Shown: positions 36,898 through 46,731, numbered from the stretch's first letter. The stretch: DNA of 62,561 bases from Methanosphaera sp. (GCA_017430835.1 JAFRMD010000112.1:1-62561), one strand, 5' to 3'. Program-made: numbers and translations. Notes: generated by a model from the sequence alone, not told the origin.

Positions 36898-37434
36898 TTA
36901 TAATAGTTGTTTTACTTTTTCCTCAACATCTTTTAAATCTTCTGTAGGTTCAAATCTTTGTACTACATTACCCTCCCTGTCTACCAGGAATTTTGTAAAG
37001 TTCCATCTGATGTCATCCTTTTCTATATCACGATTCATTACCTTTATTGCAAGTTTAAGTTTTCTTGCACCTTTACCGGTAATTTCTTTAAATGGTTGTT
37101 CCTGTTTTAAGTAAGCATATAATGGTTCTTCATTTTCACCGTTGACATCAATCTTTTCAAAGATAGGATATTCTACAAGGAATTTAAGACGACATGCCTT
37201 CTTAATTTCTTCACCAGTACCTGGAGCCTGGTTACCAAACTGATTGCATGGGAAATCCAAAATAACAAAACCGTCATCCTTAAACTCATCATACATTTGT
37301 GCTAATTCATTATATTGTGGTGTAAAACCACATTCTGTTGCAGAATTAACGATTAATAAAACTTTTCCTTCATATTCTGATAATGATACATCATTACCTT
37401 CCGTATCCTTAACTGTAAAATCATAAATTGACAT
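36898..37434 (-). CDS. Glutathione peroxidase-family (thioredoxin-type) peroxidase
   Basis: This 178-residue protein is full length for the GPx family. Peroxidatic Cys35 lies in NSATECGFT (no selenocysteine), C63 in FPCNQFGNQ, a likely resolving Cys81 in IKKACRLKF, and the Trp/Asn pair in IRWNFTKFLVDREG. Methanobacteria lack glutathione, so thioredoxin or a similar thiol is the probable reductant. The family is typical of bacteria and eukaryotes, so acquisition from a gut bacterium is likely. Confidence 0.93.
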   Translation of the reverse strand: MSIYDFTVKDTEGNDVSLSEYEGKVLLIVNSATECGFTPQYNELAQMYDEFKDDGFVILDFPCNQFGNQAPGTGEEIKKACRLKFLVEYPIFEKIDVNGENEEPLYAYLKQEQPFKEITGKGARKLKLAIKVMNRDIEKDDIRWNFTKFLVDREGNVVQRFEPTEDLKDVEEKVKQLL

Positions 37435-37652
37435 TTTATTTATTCTCCTTTTATGTTATATTTAATAATTATATATACTATTATTAAAGTTTTATGTACA
37501 AATATCATACACATATGCCAAACACCACAATCAGTTTTAAAATGCTAATAGAATTTTAGTGAGTATCCTCATATTTTTCTATACACAAGTTGAGATGAAC
37601 ATAGATTAATTATCCAATATTAAGTAAGAGGTAATGTATTTGTTTTAAGAAA

Positions 37653-37664
37653 GAGTATTTGACA
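37653..37664. repeat. Left terminal inverted repeat of the IS
   Basis: GAGTATTTGACA is the exact complement of the right end. Similarity continues loosely inward (TAATTATGG versus AAACCA). Confidence 0.8.
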
Positions 37665-37699
37665 TAATTATGGTTTTTCATGGTTTGTTAATACTTTTT

Positions 37700-39193
37700 T
37701 TATTTTATTGTTGCTGTGAGTTCTGTTTCGAATAGTGTTGATAGTTTTTCTAGGAAGTTGTCTAATTCTGTTATTTCGTTGAGTATGTTGTGTTTTATGT
37801 TGTATAATCTTTTTATGTTGTGTGATAGTGCACATAAGTTCATTATATTTTCTGTTTATTGTATTCCATGTGTTCTTAGGTTGTTGTAGTTGTAAAATAT
37901 TTTTAATATTCCAAATGGTGCTTCTACTGTGCTTCCTCGTTTTTTGTATTCGTGTTGTGCTTCTTTTGTATCCATGTATTCTTTTAATTTTAGTGTATTT
38001 TCGTTTGCAAATTCTGATATTATTCTGTGACTGCTTTTGGTGCATTTTTGTAGTGCTGGACAGTTTTTACATGCTTCATAGTTCATGTATTTGCGTTCTA
38101 TTCTGTTAGGTTTTCCTTCTTTTTTTGCTGGTCGTTCATATTGGTATTTGAAGAATAATGTTTGTTTTTCTGGGCAGGTGTATGTGTCTTCTTTGTAATT
38201 GTATTGAAAATGGTCTTTATGATAAGGATTGGTGCTTATTTTGTCTTGTTCTTTACGTGTTTGTTTTCTATCTGGTATTATTGGTGTTATTCCTTTTTTA
38301 TGTAAATATTCGATTGATGTGCTATTATGGTATCCTGTATCTGCACTTATCATCTGTGGATCATGTTTTATGTTTTCTATGGTTTTTTCTACTATTTCGG
38401 GTAGTTCATCATGGTCTGTAGGGTTCTGTGTGATGTTAACAGCACATATAAGCTTTGTAGTGGTGTCTACGCTTGATTGTATATTGTATGATATTTGGCT
38501 TTGTCCATCCTTATTTTGCATCCAACGAGCTTCTATATCATTAACCGGTATTGTATTTTGTCCAGACATTGTTAATTGTGTTTTCATTTCATATAATAAT
38601 TCTATTTTTTCTTCACAACCAACATCTTCTTTTACAATGAATCTTTTTGCAGGTTTTCTAAGTTTATTTAACTCTTCAGCAGATAAAAAGTCTCCTTCAT
38701 AATATTTAATTAATATTTCAAGATCATCTTTATGAATAACATTAAAACGATTGTTATCTGCTTTTTTAATACTTCCATCAACTGATACATGATTAAAATC
38801 AGTTAAATTAATCTCATTAGCAAAAATAAGTGAACATCCCAATAATATTTTAAAATAAACTCCATATTTTTGAATAAATCTTCGAATAGTTCTACTAGAA
38901 GGTTTAATATCTCCTGAAACATAACGATAAATTTGATGAAACTCAGCCATTTCAGCCAACATTTCAATACTTGTTACACCCCTATAAAAACCATAAATAA
39001 CTAATTTAAACATTTCACGTGGAGGATATGAAGGACAACCTGGCAATCCTCTTGGTTCATCAAGATCTAAAACTGGATAAAACATATCCACAAACTGTAC
39101 AAGAAAACGAGAACAATCATCCTCTGGAATTCATTCATCCAATCTATTATAAACAAAACGAGTCTGAACGTTATCAATAACTTTCTTAACCAT
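37700..39193 (-). pseudogene. IS1182-like transposase with two in-frame stop codons
   Basis: The frame runs from ATG 39193 (MVKKVIDNVQTRFVYNRLDE). A TGA at 39131-39133 follows residue 20, then 411 codons run to a TAA at 37856-37858, and in the same frame 51 more coding-like codons (LCALSHNIKRLYNIKHNILN and so on) run to a TAA at 37700-37702. Domains are the DUF772 N-terminal region (LPGCPSYPPREMFKLVIYGF) and a DDE region with VSVDGSIKKAD, MISADTGYHNST and a C-terminal Cys cluster. Both stops look like point mutations in an otherwise conserved frame. A GTG at 39091 could restart translation. Confidence 0.85.
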
Positions 39194-39412
39194 ATATAAA
39201 CACCAAACTATTTTTAAAATTCTATATAAATATATATAACAACTAATATTTAAATATTACTAAAAATAATCAGTTAATAAAGTAAATAATAAATAAATAA
39301 CAAAATATCATAAAAATAAAGTCAAATACTATAAAAAAATTAAACATCACATCACAAAGATAAACTAAAAAAACTTAAAAAAGTAATACTAAAAAAATCA
39401 GAAAAATGGTTT

Positions 39413-39424
39413 TGTCAAATACTC
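39413..39424. repeat. Right terminal inverted repeat of the IS
   Basis: TGTCAAATACTC is the exact complement of the left end and lies 220 bp upstream of the transposase start. Confidence 0.8.
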
Positions 39425-40007
39425 AAAAATTTATTAATATTTAAATTATAAAAATTAGTAATAATAATAGTAAATTTGCTAAAAAAAATAATTAATAAAA
39501 TGGTTAAAAACCATCTTATTTTCCTTTGTGAATAAAAAAAAAGGAGGTAATTCGATATCTACTTATTTAAAAGTTCTAGTTTATAGATAACTAGTAACTC
39601 ATTCTATTTCTAGGCTTCTTTTAATATTTTTTCTATTTCTTAACATTATATCCAATTTATAACATTATCAACCTTTTAAATAAGCATTTATCTACCTATT
39701 ATGAAAAAATTTCTTTACATAATACAAAAACACTAATAAAATTTAGATAATAATGTAAACAAATATATGTCTCAACAACTAATAACGGAAATATATTATT
39801 TCCGTCAATTGTACTATATTTGCTTAATATATATACTTTTTTATGATATGCAAATACTTAAAATCAATAATAATTGAGTATGTTCTAAAAAAGTAACAAT
39901 AGATTAATAAAAAAATTATTAAAAATTTTTAATTATATTAAATCAAAATTCAGGGGATTAAAAACCTTTAAAAAAATTTTATAACGAAAAATCTTACATG
40001 ATTAATA
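39425..40007. other. Intergenic region (about 580 bp) right of the IS
   Basis: The region is AT-rich with no ORF. It contains the hairpin ACGGAAATA-TAT-TATTTCCGT at 39785-39805 (9-bp perfect arms, 3-nt loop). A TATA-like AATATATATAC at about 39825-39835 may serve a rightward transcript. Confidence 0.45.
39785..39805. repeat. 9-bp perfect hairpin with 3-nt loop
   Basis: ACGGAAATA pairs with TATTTCCGT around TAT. It is compact and GC-containing in an otherwise AT-only gap and lies about 235 bp upstream of the next start codon. It may be an operator or RNA hairpin. Confidence 0.45.
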
Positions 40008-40019
40008 ATGAGGGATTAT

Positions 40020-40394
40020 ATGCATTCATTTACATTAGAAGAATTAGATATCATTGAAAAAATAGAATTCATGATTAGATACATAGATTTTTATATCGAA
40101 TATTGTCATAATGAGAATCTTTCCGTTGATGGTGATTCAATTGCTGAAATACTAGAAATGATATGTGATATCGAAGACTCTATTGACAATACTGAATCCT
40201 TTAATGAAGAGGATATTAAAGAGTTATATTGTAATCTTAATTCATTATATAATATGTTAATTACTCTTAATGATATAGCATTATTCAATTCAATACATGT
40301 AGTATGCGAGTATGTTCTAAACGATTTAAAACAAAAAATAGAAAAAAGATATGAAATCTTTGATATTTACAAAAAGAATGATAGTCTAGAATAA
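40020..40394 (+). CDS. Acidic helical hypothetical protein
   Basis: This protein of about 124 residues is strongly acidic (IAEILEMICDIEDSIDNTES, FNEEDIKELYCNLNSLYNML) and predicted all helical, with no membrane segment. GAGG (40010-40013) is 6 nt before the ATG at 40020, so I prefer it over the ATG at 40008. The stop is 2 bp from the end of the convergent secreted-protein gene. No family recognised. Confidence 0.6.
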   Translation: MHSFTLEELDIIEKIEFMIRYIDFYIEYCHNENLSVDGDSIAEILEMICDIEDSIDNTESFNEEDIKELYCNLNSLYNMLITLNDIALFNSIHVVCEYVLNDLKQKIEKRYEIFDIYKKNDSLE

Positions 40395-40396
40395 TT

Positions 40397-42331
40397 CTAA
40401 ACTACGGTGAAATAACTATCTTCTCGTACTTCAATAGTATCACTGGCTTCAGGAACTACTAATGTAATATTATAGTTACCCTTTTTATAATTTTTATTTA
40501 ATTTATAAGTAATGTTAAACATTCCTTCCGTGATATTATAATTAATTGTTTTCTTCTTTTTAACTGTCTTATTATTAATTAATAAATTAAGTATATGAGG
40601 CGTTTTGAGCTTTGTAGAGTTATCAAACAAAAATCTGCCCGTAACAATCAATGATCTATTTCTTACTTTGGATGCAATTAACTGAATTTGAGGCTGAATC
40701 TTATTTACTGTGAATTTTTTATTTCTTACCTTAGTATACTTATCCTTAGTAAATTCAATCGATAATGTATTATTTCCAGTCGTAAAATTCAATGGAATCT
40801 TGTATTTATATTTAATAATACCTTTTTTAATATTGAAAGTAACAGGCTTATTATTTTTTTTCGTTAATGTTTCATTATTGAATTTAATTATTGCACTTCC
40901 TTCATTAAGCAAGGATTTATCTTTCATATTTGTTATTTTAACTTTTATAGTCATTATATGTCCTAAGGTAATGTTTTTACTTTTATAAACTTGTATTTTG
41001 ACCAGATTTGCAGTTATTGTACTATTATTTTTGCTTGGTAAGTATTTGTCTGTTCCTTTATACTTTGCAACATATCTTTGTGTTGTTTTGTTCCATAATG
41101 AATCCAAGTTTCTGTTGAGAGTTGCTACACCTTTTTTAACTTTAACTTCTATGACTTTATTTTTTGAATTTTTAAGTGCTTTACCGTTTACATAGAATAT
41201 TATTTTACCATCGTTGACTTTATTTCCAAGTTCATCTTTAACAATTGCTTTAAATGTTATATTAGTACTTTTAGCTTTGATGGAACTAATTTTAACGGTT
41301 GTGTTGGCCTTTCTTAGTTGATAATTGACAGTGTCAACATTAATTGCATTATCCAGGACAGGAATATTATTTCTGTTAATGTATCTGTCGTCTGTCTGAA
41401 TATTATCACATAAATAGGCTGTACTTCGTCCCACATACTTACCATTATCGTTTGAAGCTTGAATATTTATGCTTGAATCGATTCCATTGGTCTTAAAGTA
41501 ATATGTAGTAATCTGTTTTCTGTTTATACCAAAAGGATCTCGTGCAGCTAAATTTCTGGAAGCATTCAGTACATCAGTCATTTTCGTATAATTTTTATAA
41601 TCACCTTTATGATAGAATCTAGGATTATTAGGAACTACCAAGTATTCACCATTATTAAGTTTTCCACTTGTCTGATAATAATTGCCATTAAAGTTCATTG
41701 CTAATGAATACGTTCCATTAGGTGATTTAATCACGTAATGTCCAATACCTAAATTTCTTTCATAATTTTGAATTTTATTCATACTGGATGATGCTATATA
41801 ATTATTTTTAATCATGGATAATGATTCTTGTTCAATGTATTGATTAATTTGTGCATTATCTCTTCCACCATTTCCTACAAGCCAACCATCCTTAGTAACA
41901 ATGGTGTGGAAGAAATATGAATTGTAAGTTTTATACTGTTTTGTATAGTTTTCATAGTTTTTAATATAAATCGTTGCCGTCGGGCCATCACTATCTCTTC
42001 TAAAAGAAATAGCACTTTCATTACTTGAAGCGTGTATTATCGTCGAACAGCAATCACTAATTTTTGCTTCATCATCAACTGATATAGTTTCCTTTTTGTT
42101 AGTTTTCTTATCTTTCTCATTATCATTTGTTTTTACAATCTTTTTAGTTATTTTATTAATATTTTTATTGCTTGTTTTCTTAGTTTTCATGCTGGGAGCT
42201 GTTTTTTGTAAATCATTATTTTTTGTTATCTTTGTTGTGTGAGTTTGATTAATGTCACTTGTTGCTGAAACTATTGTAATCATTGACAATAATAATATTA
42301 TAAATGTAAAAGCAAGTATGCTTTTTTTCAT
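40397..42331 (-). CDS. Secreted adhesin-like protein with possible Ntn-hydrolase (C45/C59-like) domain
   Basis: This 644-residue protein has a signal peptide (LAFTFIILLLSMITIVSA), a Lys/Thr/Asn linker to about residue 90, a globular domain at about 92-320, then Ig-like repeats with basic composition. The domain starts with tandem Cys94-Cys95 in SDCCSTIIHAS, then SFRRDSDG (R111-D115), HTIVTKDGWLVGNGGRDN, GHYVIKSPNGTYS and VVPNNPRFY. That order (Cys, R-x-x-D-like, N-containing late motif) resembles Ntn acylases such as choloylglycine hydrolase or acyl-coenzyme A:6-APA acyltransferase. The match is by pattern only, so the enzyme call is tentative. Confidence 0.8.
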   Translation of the reverse strand: MKKSILAFTFIILLLSMITIVSATSDINQTHTTKITKNNDLQKTAPSMKTKKTSNKNINKITKKIVKTNDNEKDKKTNKKETISVDDEAKISDCCSTIIHASSNESAISFRRDSDGPTATIYIKNYENYTKQYKTYNSYFFHTIVTKDGWLVGNGGRDNAQINQYIEQESLSMIKNNYIASSSMNKIQNYERNLGIGHYVIKSPNGTYSLAMNFNGNYYQTSGKLNNGEYLVVPNNPRFYHKGDYKNYTKMTDVLNASRNLAARDPFGINRKQITTYYFKTNGIDSSINIQASNDNGKYVGRSTAYLCDNIQTDDRYINRNNIPVLDNAINVDTVNYQLRKANTTVKISSIKAKSTNITFKAIVKDELGNKVNDGKIIFYVNGKALKNSKNKVIEVKVKKGVATLNRNLDSLWNKTTQRYVAKYKGTDKYLPSKNNSTITANLVKIQVYKSKNITLGHIMTIKVKITNMKDKSLLNEGSAIIKFNNETLTKKNNKPVTFNIKKGIIKYKYKIPLNFTTGNNTLSIEFTKDKYTKVRNKKFTVNKIQPQIQLIASKVRNRSLIVTGRFLFDNSTKLKTPHILNLLINNKTVKKKKTINYNITEGMFNITYKLNKNYKKGNYNITLVVPEASDTIEVREDSYFTVV

Positions 42332-42584
42332 TATTTCTCCTCCAAAAAAATAAATATTAAAAAATTTGGTGGTTATTAGAGTATTTGTTTAATATATTTT
42401 AAAACTTTTTCTAGAAATATGCTTTCAGATTATATTTTTCTATAGTAATTATTACAGTTTATTCATGTTTGCATCAATTTATTAATGATTACGATGTTAT
42501 CTTTGTAATAAAAGGTTTAAAAAATAGTTAAATAATTATAGAAGTTAATAAAGTTAAAAAAAATACATTATAGAATAAAATAAT

Positions 42585-43562
42585 CTATAATGTTGTTATT
42601 TCACATCCCTCTTTTTCTATAATAAATGTGTGTTCGGTTTGTGCAACCATTCCACCAGCACTATCTTTTAAAACATCATGACCATATACTGCACCAGACA
42701 TCATTAAAGGTCTTAATGCTCTGTTGATTTGTCTTTCATCCATGCTTGTTTTAATATGTCTTTGTGCAAATGGGAAGTATCTGTTATGTTTTGAAATACT
42801 TTTTAGCAACATTTTTGCTTGAGGATTTCTTAAAGGTCTATTGTTGATAAATGAATAAATATATTGTTGAGGTACTTCATTGGTTATTCCACTACCATTT
42901 GATGCAAATGGTTCAATAGCTACATGGTCTCCTTCATGAAGCTGGTGTGTACTTCCGTCTGGATAGTTTGGTATTGATAAACCGGCATGTAAATTGTTTT
43001 GTTCAAGACTGTGACCTGCTAGGTTAATAATTGGAGTAAAACCTTTTCCACCAATTGTGTCTTGTACAACTTTACCAATATCATTCAATGTTACTCCATC
43101 TTTAAGTATACAGCTAACATTTTCCAATGCTTCTGCTGATGCTTCCTGGATTTCATGACGTAACTCTATATCTTCCTGACTTACCTCTGGTTTTCCATTA
43201 TCTAATCGTCCAGGCATTTTAAGAGGATTTCCATCTTCATCAACAGGATCAATATTGTCTCCTTCAACAACAACTGTTACTGCCGTATCTGATATGTAAC
43301 CATCTACTTCTGCACCTAAATCAATTTTTACTATGTCACCATTAAAGAATATTGTGTCATCACTTAATGGTGAAGTATAGTGAGCAGCAATTTCATTAAT
43401 TGAGATGTTACATGGGAATGATAAACCTGCACCTGTTTTAAATATTTCTCCTTCAATGAAATCTATTAAATCAATTACTTTCATTCCTGCAGTTATTTTT
43501 TTAGCTGCTTGTTTACGTATTTTTGAAGCTATCTTTCCTGCTTCTCTATATGATTCTAACAT
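42585..43562 (-). CDS. map: Type II methionine aminopeptidase
   Basis: This 325-residue protein carries the full metal set: D81 and D92 (KIDLGAEVDGYISDTAV), H184 (AGHSLEQ), E217 (AIEPFA) and E310 (QTEHTF), plus substrate His61 in AAHYTSP. It removes initiator Met from nascent proteins. It is about 25 residues longer than most archaeal homologues because of an acidic insert (EDGNPLKMPGRLDNGKPEVS, about 109-128) after the first metal ligands. It is monocistronic. Confidence 0.95.
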   Translation of the reverse strand: MLESYREAGKIASKIRKQAAKKITAGMKVIDLIDFIEGEIFKTGAGLSFPCNISINEIAAHYTSPLSDDTIFFNGDIVKIDLGAEVDGYISDTAVTVVVEGDNIDPVDEDGNPLKMPGRLDNGKPEVSQEDIELRHEIQEASAEALENVSCILKDGVTLNDIGKVVQDTIGGKGFTPIINLAGHSLEQNNLHAGLSIPNYPDGSTHQLHEGDHVAIEPFASNGSGITNEVPQQYIYSFINNRPLRNPQAKMLLKSISKHNRYFPFAQRHIKTSMDERQINRALRPLMMSGAVYGHDVLKDSAGGMVAQTEHTFIIEKEGCEITTL

Positions 43563-43691
43563 TGTATCACTTTAATTAATTGTTTTTTAATTGAGTATTT
43601 ATATGGGTGATAAAATTATAGTAATATAAATATCTACTAATTTTATTTATGTAGTTTTTAATTATTAATTTAAACGATTAAGAAAAAGAAA

Positions 43692-44333
43692 TTAATATTT
43701 AAATAAAAAATCATATAATTCATTGAAGAAAATATCTATTTGCTTTGTAGGAATAACTTTATTAAATGAGGCACATCTTTCTATAAATATTTTCTCAGAA
43801 TCTTTATTTATGCTGATAATTTTATATTGTAATGTTGAATTCAAATTATTTGATAGTTTAAGCTTGTTATTCCAATTCTTTAATAAGATATTATCATTTT
43901 TAAAATATATACTGGAATTTGACTTGTTTTTATTTGTTGAATAAACGTTTAAAAACTTAACGGTCATATCGTAAACGTTTTTTATCCTTAGAATTTCTAA
44001 TATTTCTTGAATTATTATCATATAAGGATATATTCTATTATTTTCGTCTCTGGCAGAATCATTGTCTATTTCTAAGATAATCATTCCATTTTTTAGGAGT
44101 ATCTGTATCTCTTCATTGATTTCAAATATGTATGTTTGTTCTGATTTAATTATAAATTCATTATCTTTGAGATATTCAGTATTTTTGTCTTGAAAAACTA
44201 TTGTATTAAGGAAGCATCTGTTTATAATATTCAAGTTTTCAGTTATAATACTTTGAAAATCATCTGATGCTAACATATTAAATTTCATTTTTATTGTAGT
44301 TTCAGTGATGGTTGAATTATAATTTAAAATCAT
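43692..44333 (-). CDS. Hypothetical protein
   Basis: This protein of about 213 residues is a mix of strands and helices (YIFEINEEIQILLKNGMIIL, NNRIYPYMIIIQEILEILRI, KNVYDMTVKFLNVYSTNKNK). The layout vaguely resembles TIGR04255-type proteins, but no motif confirms it. No signal peptide is present. The ATG at 44333 is taken as start; GTG 44345 is an in-frame alternative. It is divergent from the QueG-like gene. Confidence 0.6.
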   Translation of the reverse strand: MILNYNSTITETTIKMKFNMLASDDFQSIITENLNIINRCFLNTIVFQDKNTEYLKDNEFIIKSEQTYIFEINEEIQILLKNGMIILEIDNDSARDENNRIYPYMIIIQEILEILRIKNVYDMTVKFLNVYSTNKNKSNSSIYFKNDNILLKNWNNKLKLSNNLNSTLQYKIISINKDSEKIFIERCASFNKVIPTKQIDIFFNELYDFLFKY

Positions 44334-44455
44334 TTTTATCAACACTAATCCTTTATTGTATTAATATCTGTTTTTATTCTGTTTTCTAGTTTAACTTTTA
44401 TATCCTATTTTTTACAAAGATTTAATTAAAAAAATAGATTAGTGGTGTTAAAGGA

Positions 44456-45178
44456 ATGTCATTACTTAATGATATAGAAAATTTTTGTGAAGTGAATACT
44501 ACACTATATGGATTTGCTAACATTCAGGAGTATACTCATCTATTTATCGAGGAAAACCTTAAAAAATATAAATATGCAATCAGTATTGGCATTAACATAC
44601 CTGATGATATACTTGACAATCTTAGTCAAAAAGATGCTGAAATAAAATATTTAGAAACATATAATAAGGTAAACTCAAAACTAGATGAAATAACTAAGTT
44701 TTTGGAAGGATTGATAATTGATTCAGGGTTTAATGCTAAATCTGTTAAAGCTTCGGAAATTCTTCCAAATAATAAACTAGAGGGAAAATTATCTCATAAA
44801 ATGATTGCAAGACTTTCTGGTCTTGGATGGATTGGAAAAAGTTGTTTACTAATTACTCCTCATTATGGTCCTAGAGTACGCTGGGCAACCGTTCTTACGG
44901 ATTTCGAGCTTCCAAGCAATAATACAATACTTAAATCCCGTTGCAATACTTGTCGTTTATGTGTTGTTAACTGTCCTTCCAATGCATTTACCGGTGTTGA
45001 ATTTGATGAAAATGATTCAAGAAGTACACGCTATGATGCATTTAAATGTTACGACCATTTTGCACAATTAGAGGAACAAGGACGTCCACGATTATGTGGT
45101 TTGTGCGTAAAAGTTTGTCCATGGGGACTAGTAAATAAAAACAGCAGAACAAAAGAGGATATTATTGGTCAGGAGTAA
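44456..45178 (+). CDS. QueG-like 4Fe-4S double-cluster protein
   Basis: This 240-residue protein has two C-terminal ferredoxin-type motifs, CNTCRLCVVNCP (about residues 162-173) and CGLCVKVCP, preceded by the QueG-like phrase LSGLGWIGKSCLLITPHYGP. Epoxyqueuosine reductase uses cobalamin with two 4Fe-4S clusters. Methanogens have many shorter relatives of unknown substrate. At 240 residues it lacks the HEAT tail of true QueG. The secreted protein at 45184 starts 5 bp after its stop. Confidence 0.82.
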   Translation: MSLLNDIENFCEVNTTLYGFANIQEYTHLFIEENLKKYKYAISIGINIPDDILDNLSQKDAEIKYLETYNKVNSKLDEITKFLEGLIIDSGFNAKSVKASEILPNNKLEGKLSHKMIARLSGLGWIGKSCLLITPHYGPRVRWATVLTDFELPSNNTILKSRCNTCRLCVVNCPSNAFTGVEFDENDSRSTRYDAFKCYDHFAQLEEQGRPRLCGLCVKVCPWGLVNKNSRTKEDIIGQE

Positions 45179-45183
45179 AAACG

Positions 45184-46633
45184 ATGAAAAAGCTTCTAAT
45201 TGTATTTGTTGTTGTTACAATTATATTTTTATTTGTTAACATATCCTTTGCCACTAATGAAACTACCGTTAAAGATAGTGTCATATCTAAAAAGTCCTTT
45301 GATAAATCTAATTATTGGGATGTTAAAAAATCTGCAAATAAAAAAAATCTTTTTAAATCCAAAGTTGAAGTTAAAAACATTAAAGTATCCTATTCAAAAA
45401 AAGTTAAGATAAAAGCTACAGTAAAGAATATTGATAATAAGAGGCCTGTAAACTCAGGTAAGGTCTTGTTTAAATTAAATTCTAAAAATCTCGGTTATTC
45501 AACTGTAAAAAGGTCATGCATATTATAATTTAGATACAAAAAATTTAAGGGCAAAAAAGTATAAAGTCAAGGTTTTTTATCAAGGTTCAAAAAATATTTC
45601 TTCATCTAAATCAAAAGCAACACTAAACATTAAGAAGATGAAAGTTAAAGTTTCTATAGAAAATCATAAAAGTAAAACTAATTCATCCACTTTTCTAAGA
45701 GCAAGGGTATATGATTTTGAAGGTAGGAAAATAAATTATGGTAAGGTCTCTTTCAGAGTAAACAATTTGTTTATTTCGAATGCAAAGGTAATTAATGGAA
45801 TAGCCAAAGTAAAATATTTACCCCCTAATATTGTAAAGAATTATACGATTGTTGCCAAATATATGAATAATTCCAGATATGCTTCAGGAATTAACAAATC
45901 AAAACTAATTGTTTCATTAAAAGTTTCTATCTTAAAGTGGGGTAGTGGTGGTGATATAAAACATAATAGAGTGTTATATTCAAACATTTCTAAATATTCA
46001 GTTGCCAGTTCATTAGTTAATGCATCAAAATTTGGTACTCCATGTGTATGTCTGGGTGATGGAAAGGGTAAAAGTGTTTTTATAGTTGCGGGTGTTCATG
46101 GAAATGAATTATCATCTCAATCAGCTGCAGTACGATTAATTGACAGATTATCTACAAAGAATATACATGGATACATATATATTATTCCTTTTCTTGCACC
46201 AAGCAGTACAGGAAACAAAACCCGTTATTATAAAGGAGTTAATCTTAATTCAGTAACGCATATTAAGGGCACAATTACAAATAAACTATTCAACTTTGCA
46301 AAAAGTAAGAATGTAATTAGTTTAGGTGATTTTCACACCTCACAACCTGGTGCTGTTCCTGGACGAAACAGCGTATTTGGTACATATCTTCCCCTTTACA
46401 GCAGTGCTAGTTTAGCTAGATATATTACAAATCGGACCCATACATCATTGATCTTATATCGCCGTGCAGGTGTTGAATATCCGGGTGCGGTTGAGGATTA
46501 CTGTAATTTAAACGGAATAACTAGTGTAACCTGTGAAGTAAGAACGCCTCATGGTAAAATATTATCGGGCAGTGTTGAAAAATCGTATAGTATGATGTTA
46601 AGTTACTTAAGATATTATAAGTTAATTGAGTAA
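45184..46633 (+). pseudogene. Secreted Ig-repeat protein with M14/AspA-like zinc carboxypeptidase domain, frameshifted
   Basis: The gene starts with a signal peptide (LLIVFVVVTIIFLFVNISFA). After codon 109 the frame ends at a TAA (45526-45528). Removing one A from the A5 run at 45507-45511 restores VKGHAYYNLDTKNLRAKKYK and a single frame to 46633, 482 residues in all. Two Ig-like repeats lead into a domain with the zinc motif of M14/succinylglutamate-desuccinylase-like enzymes: H305 and E308 in GVHGNE, H384 in GDFHTSQPG, catalytic-type E451 in VTCEVRTPHG. It has a GGAGT ribosome site. It may be a pseudogene, a phase-variable gene or a sequence error. Confidence 0.75.
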
Positions 46634-46731
46634 TATCTAAAAAAATAGTGCTTATATATTATAATAGTCTAACAAAAGATATTTTAAAGTTTTATTTTGT
46701 TTTTAATGGGAAAAATTAGGATAAGAAGAAG

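Larger units (their letters stand above)
37653..39424 (-). mobile_element. IS1182-like insertion sequence, decayed
   Basis: The element of about 1.77 kb is bounded by 12-bp perfect terminal inverted repeats: GAGTATTTGACA at 37653-37664 and its complement TGTCAAATACTC at 39413-39424. It contains one leftward transposase frame with two in-frame stops. No convincing target duplication flanks the ends (left flank ...TTTTAAGAAA, right flank AAAAATTTAT...). Confidence 0.85.

Noticed and set aside
36898..37434. Possible selenocysteine in the GPx
   Set aside because: The active-site codon encodes Cys (ECGFT) and no in-frame TGA occurs.
37668..38702. Several ORFs on both strands within the IS
   Set aside because: They are shadows of the transposase frame; only the interrupted 37700-39193 frame carries transposase motifs.
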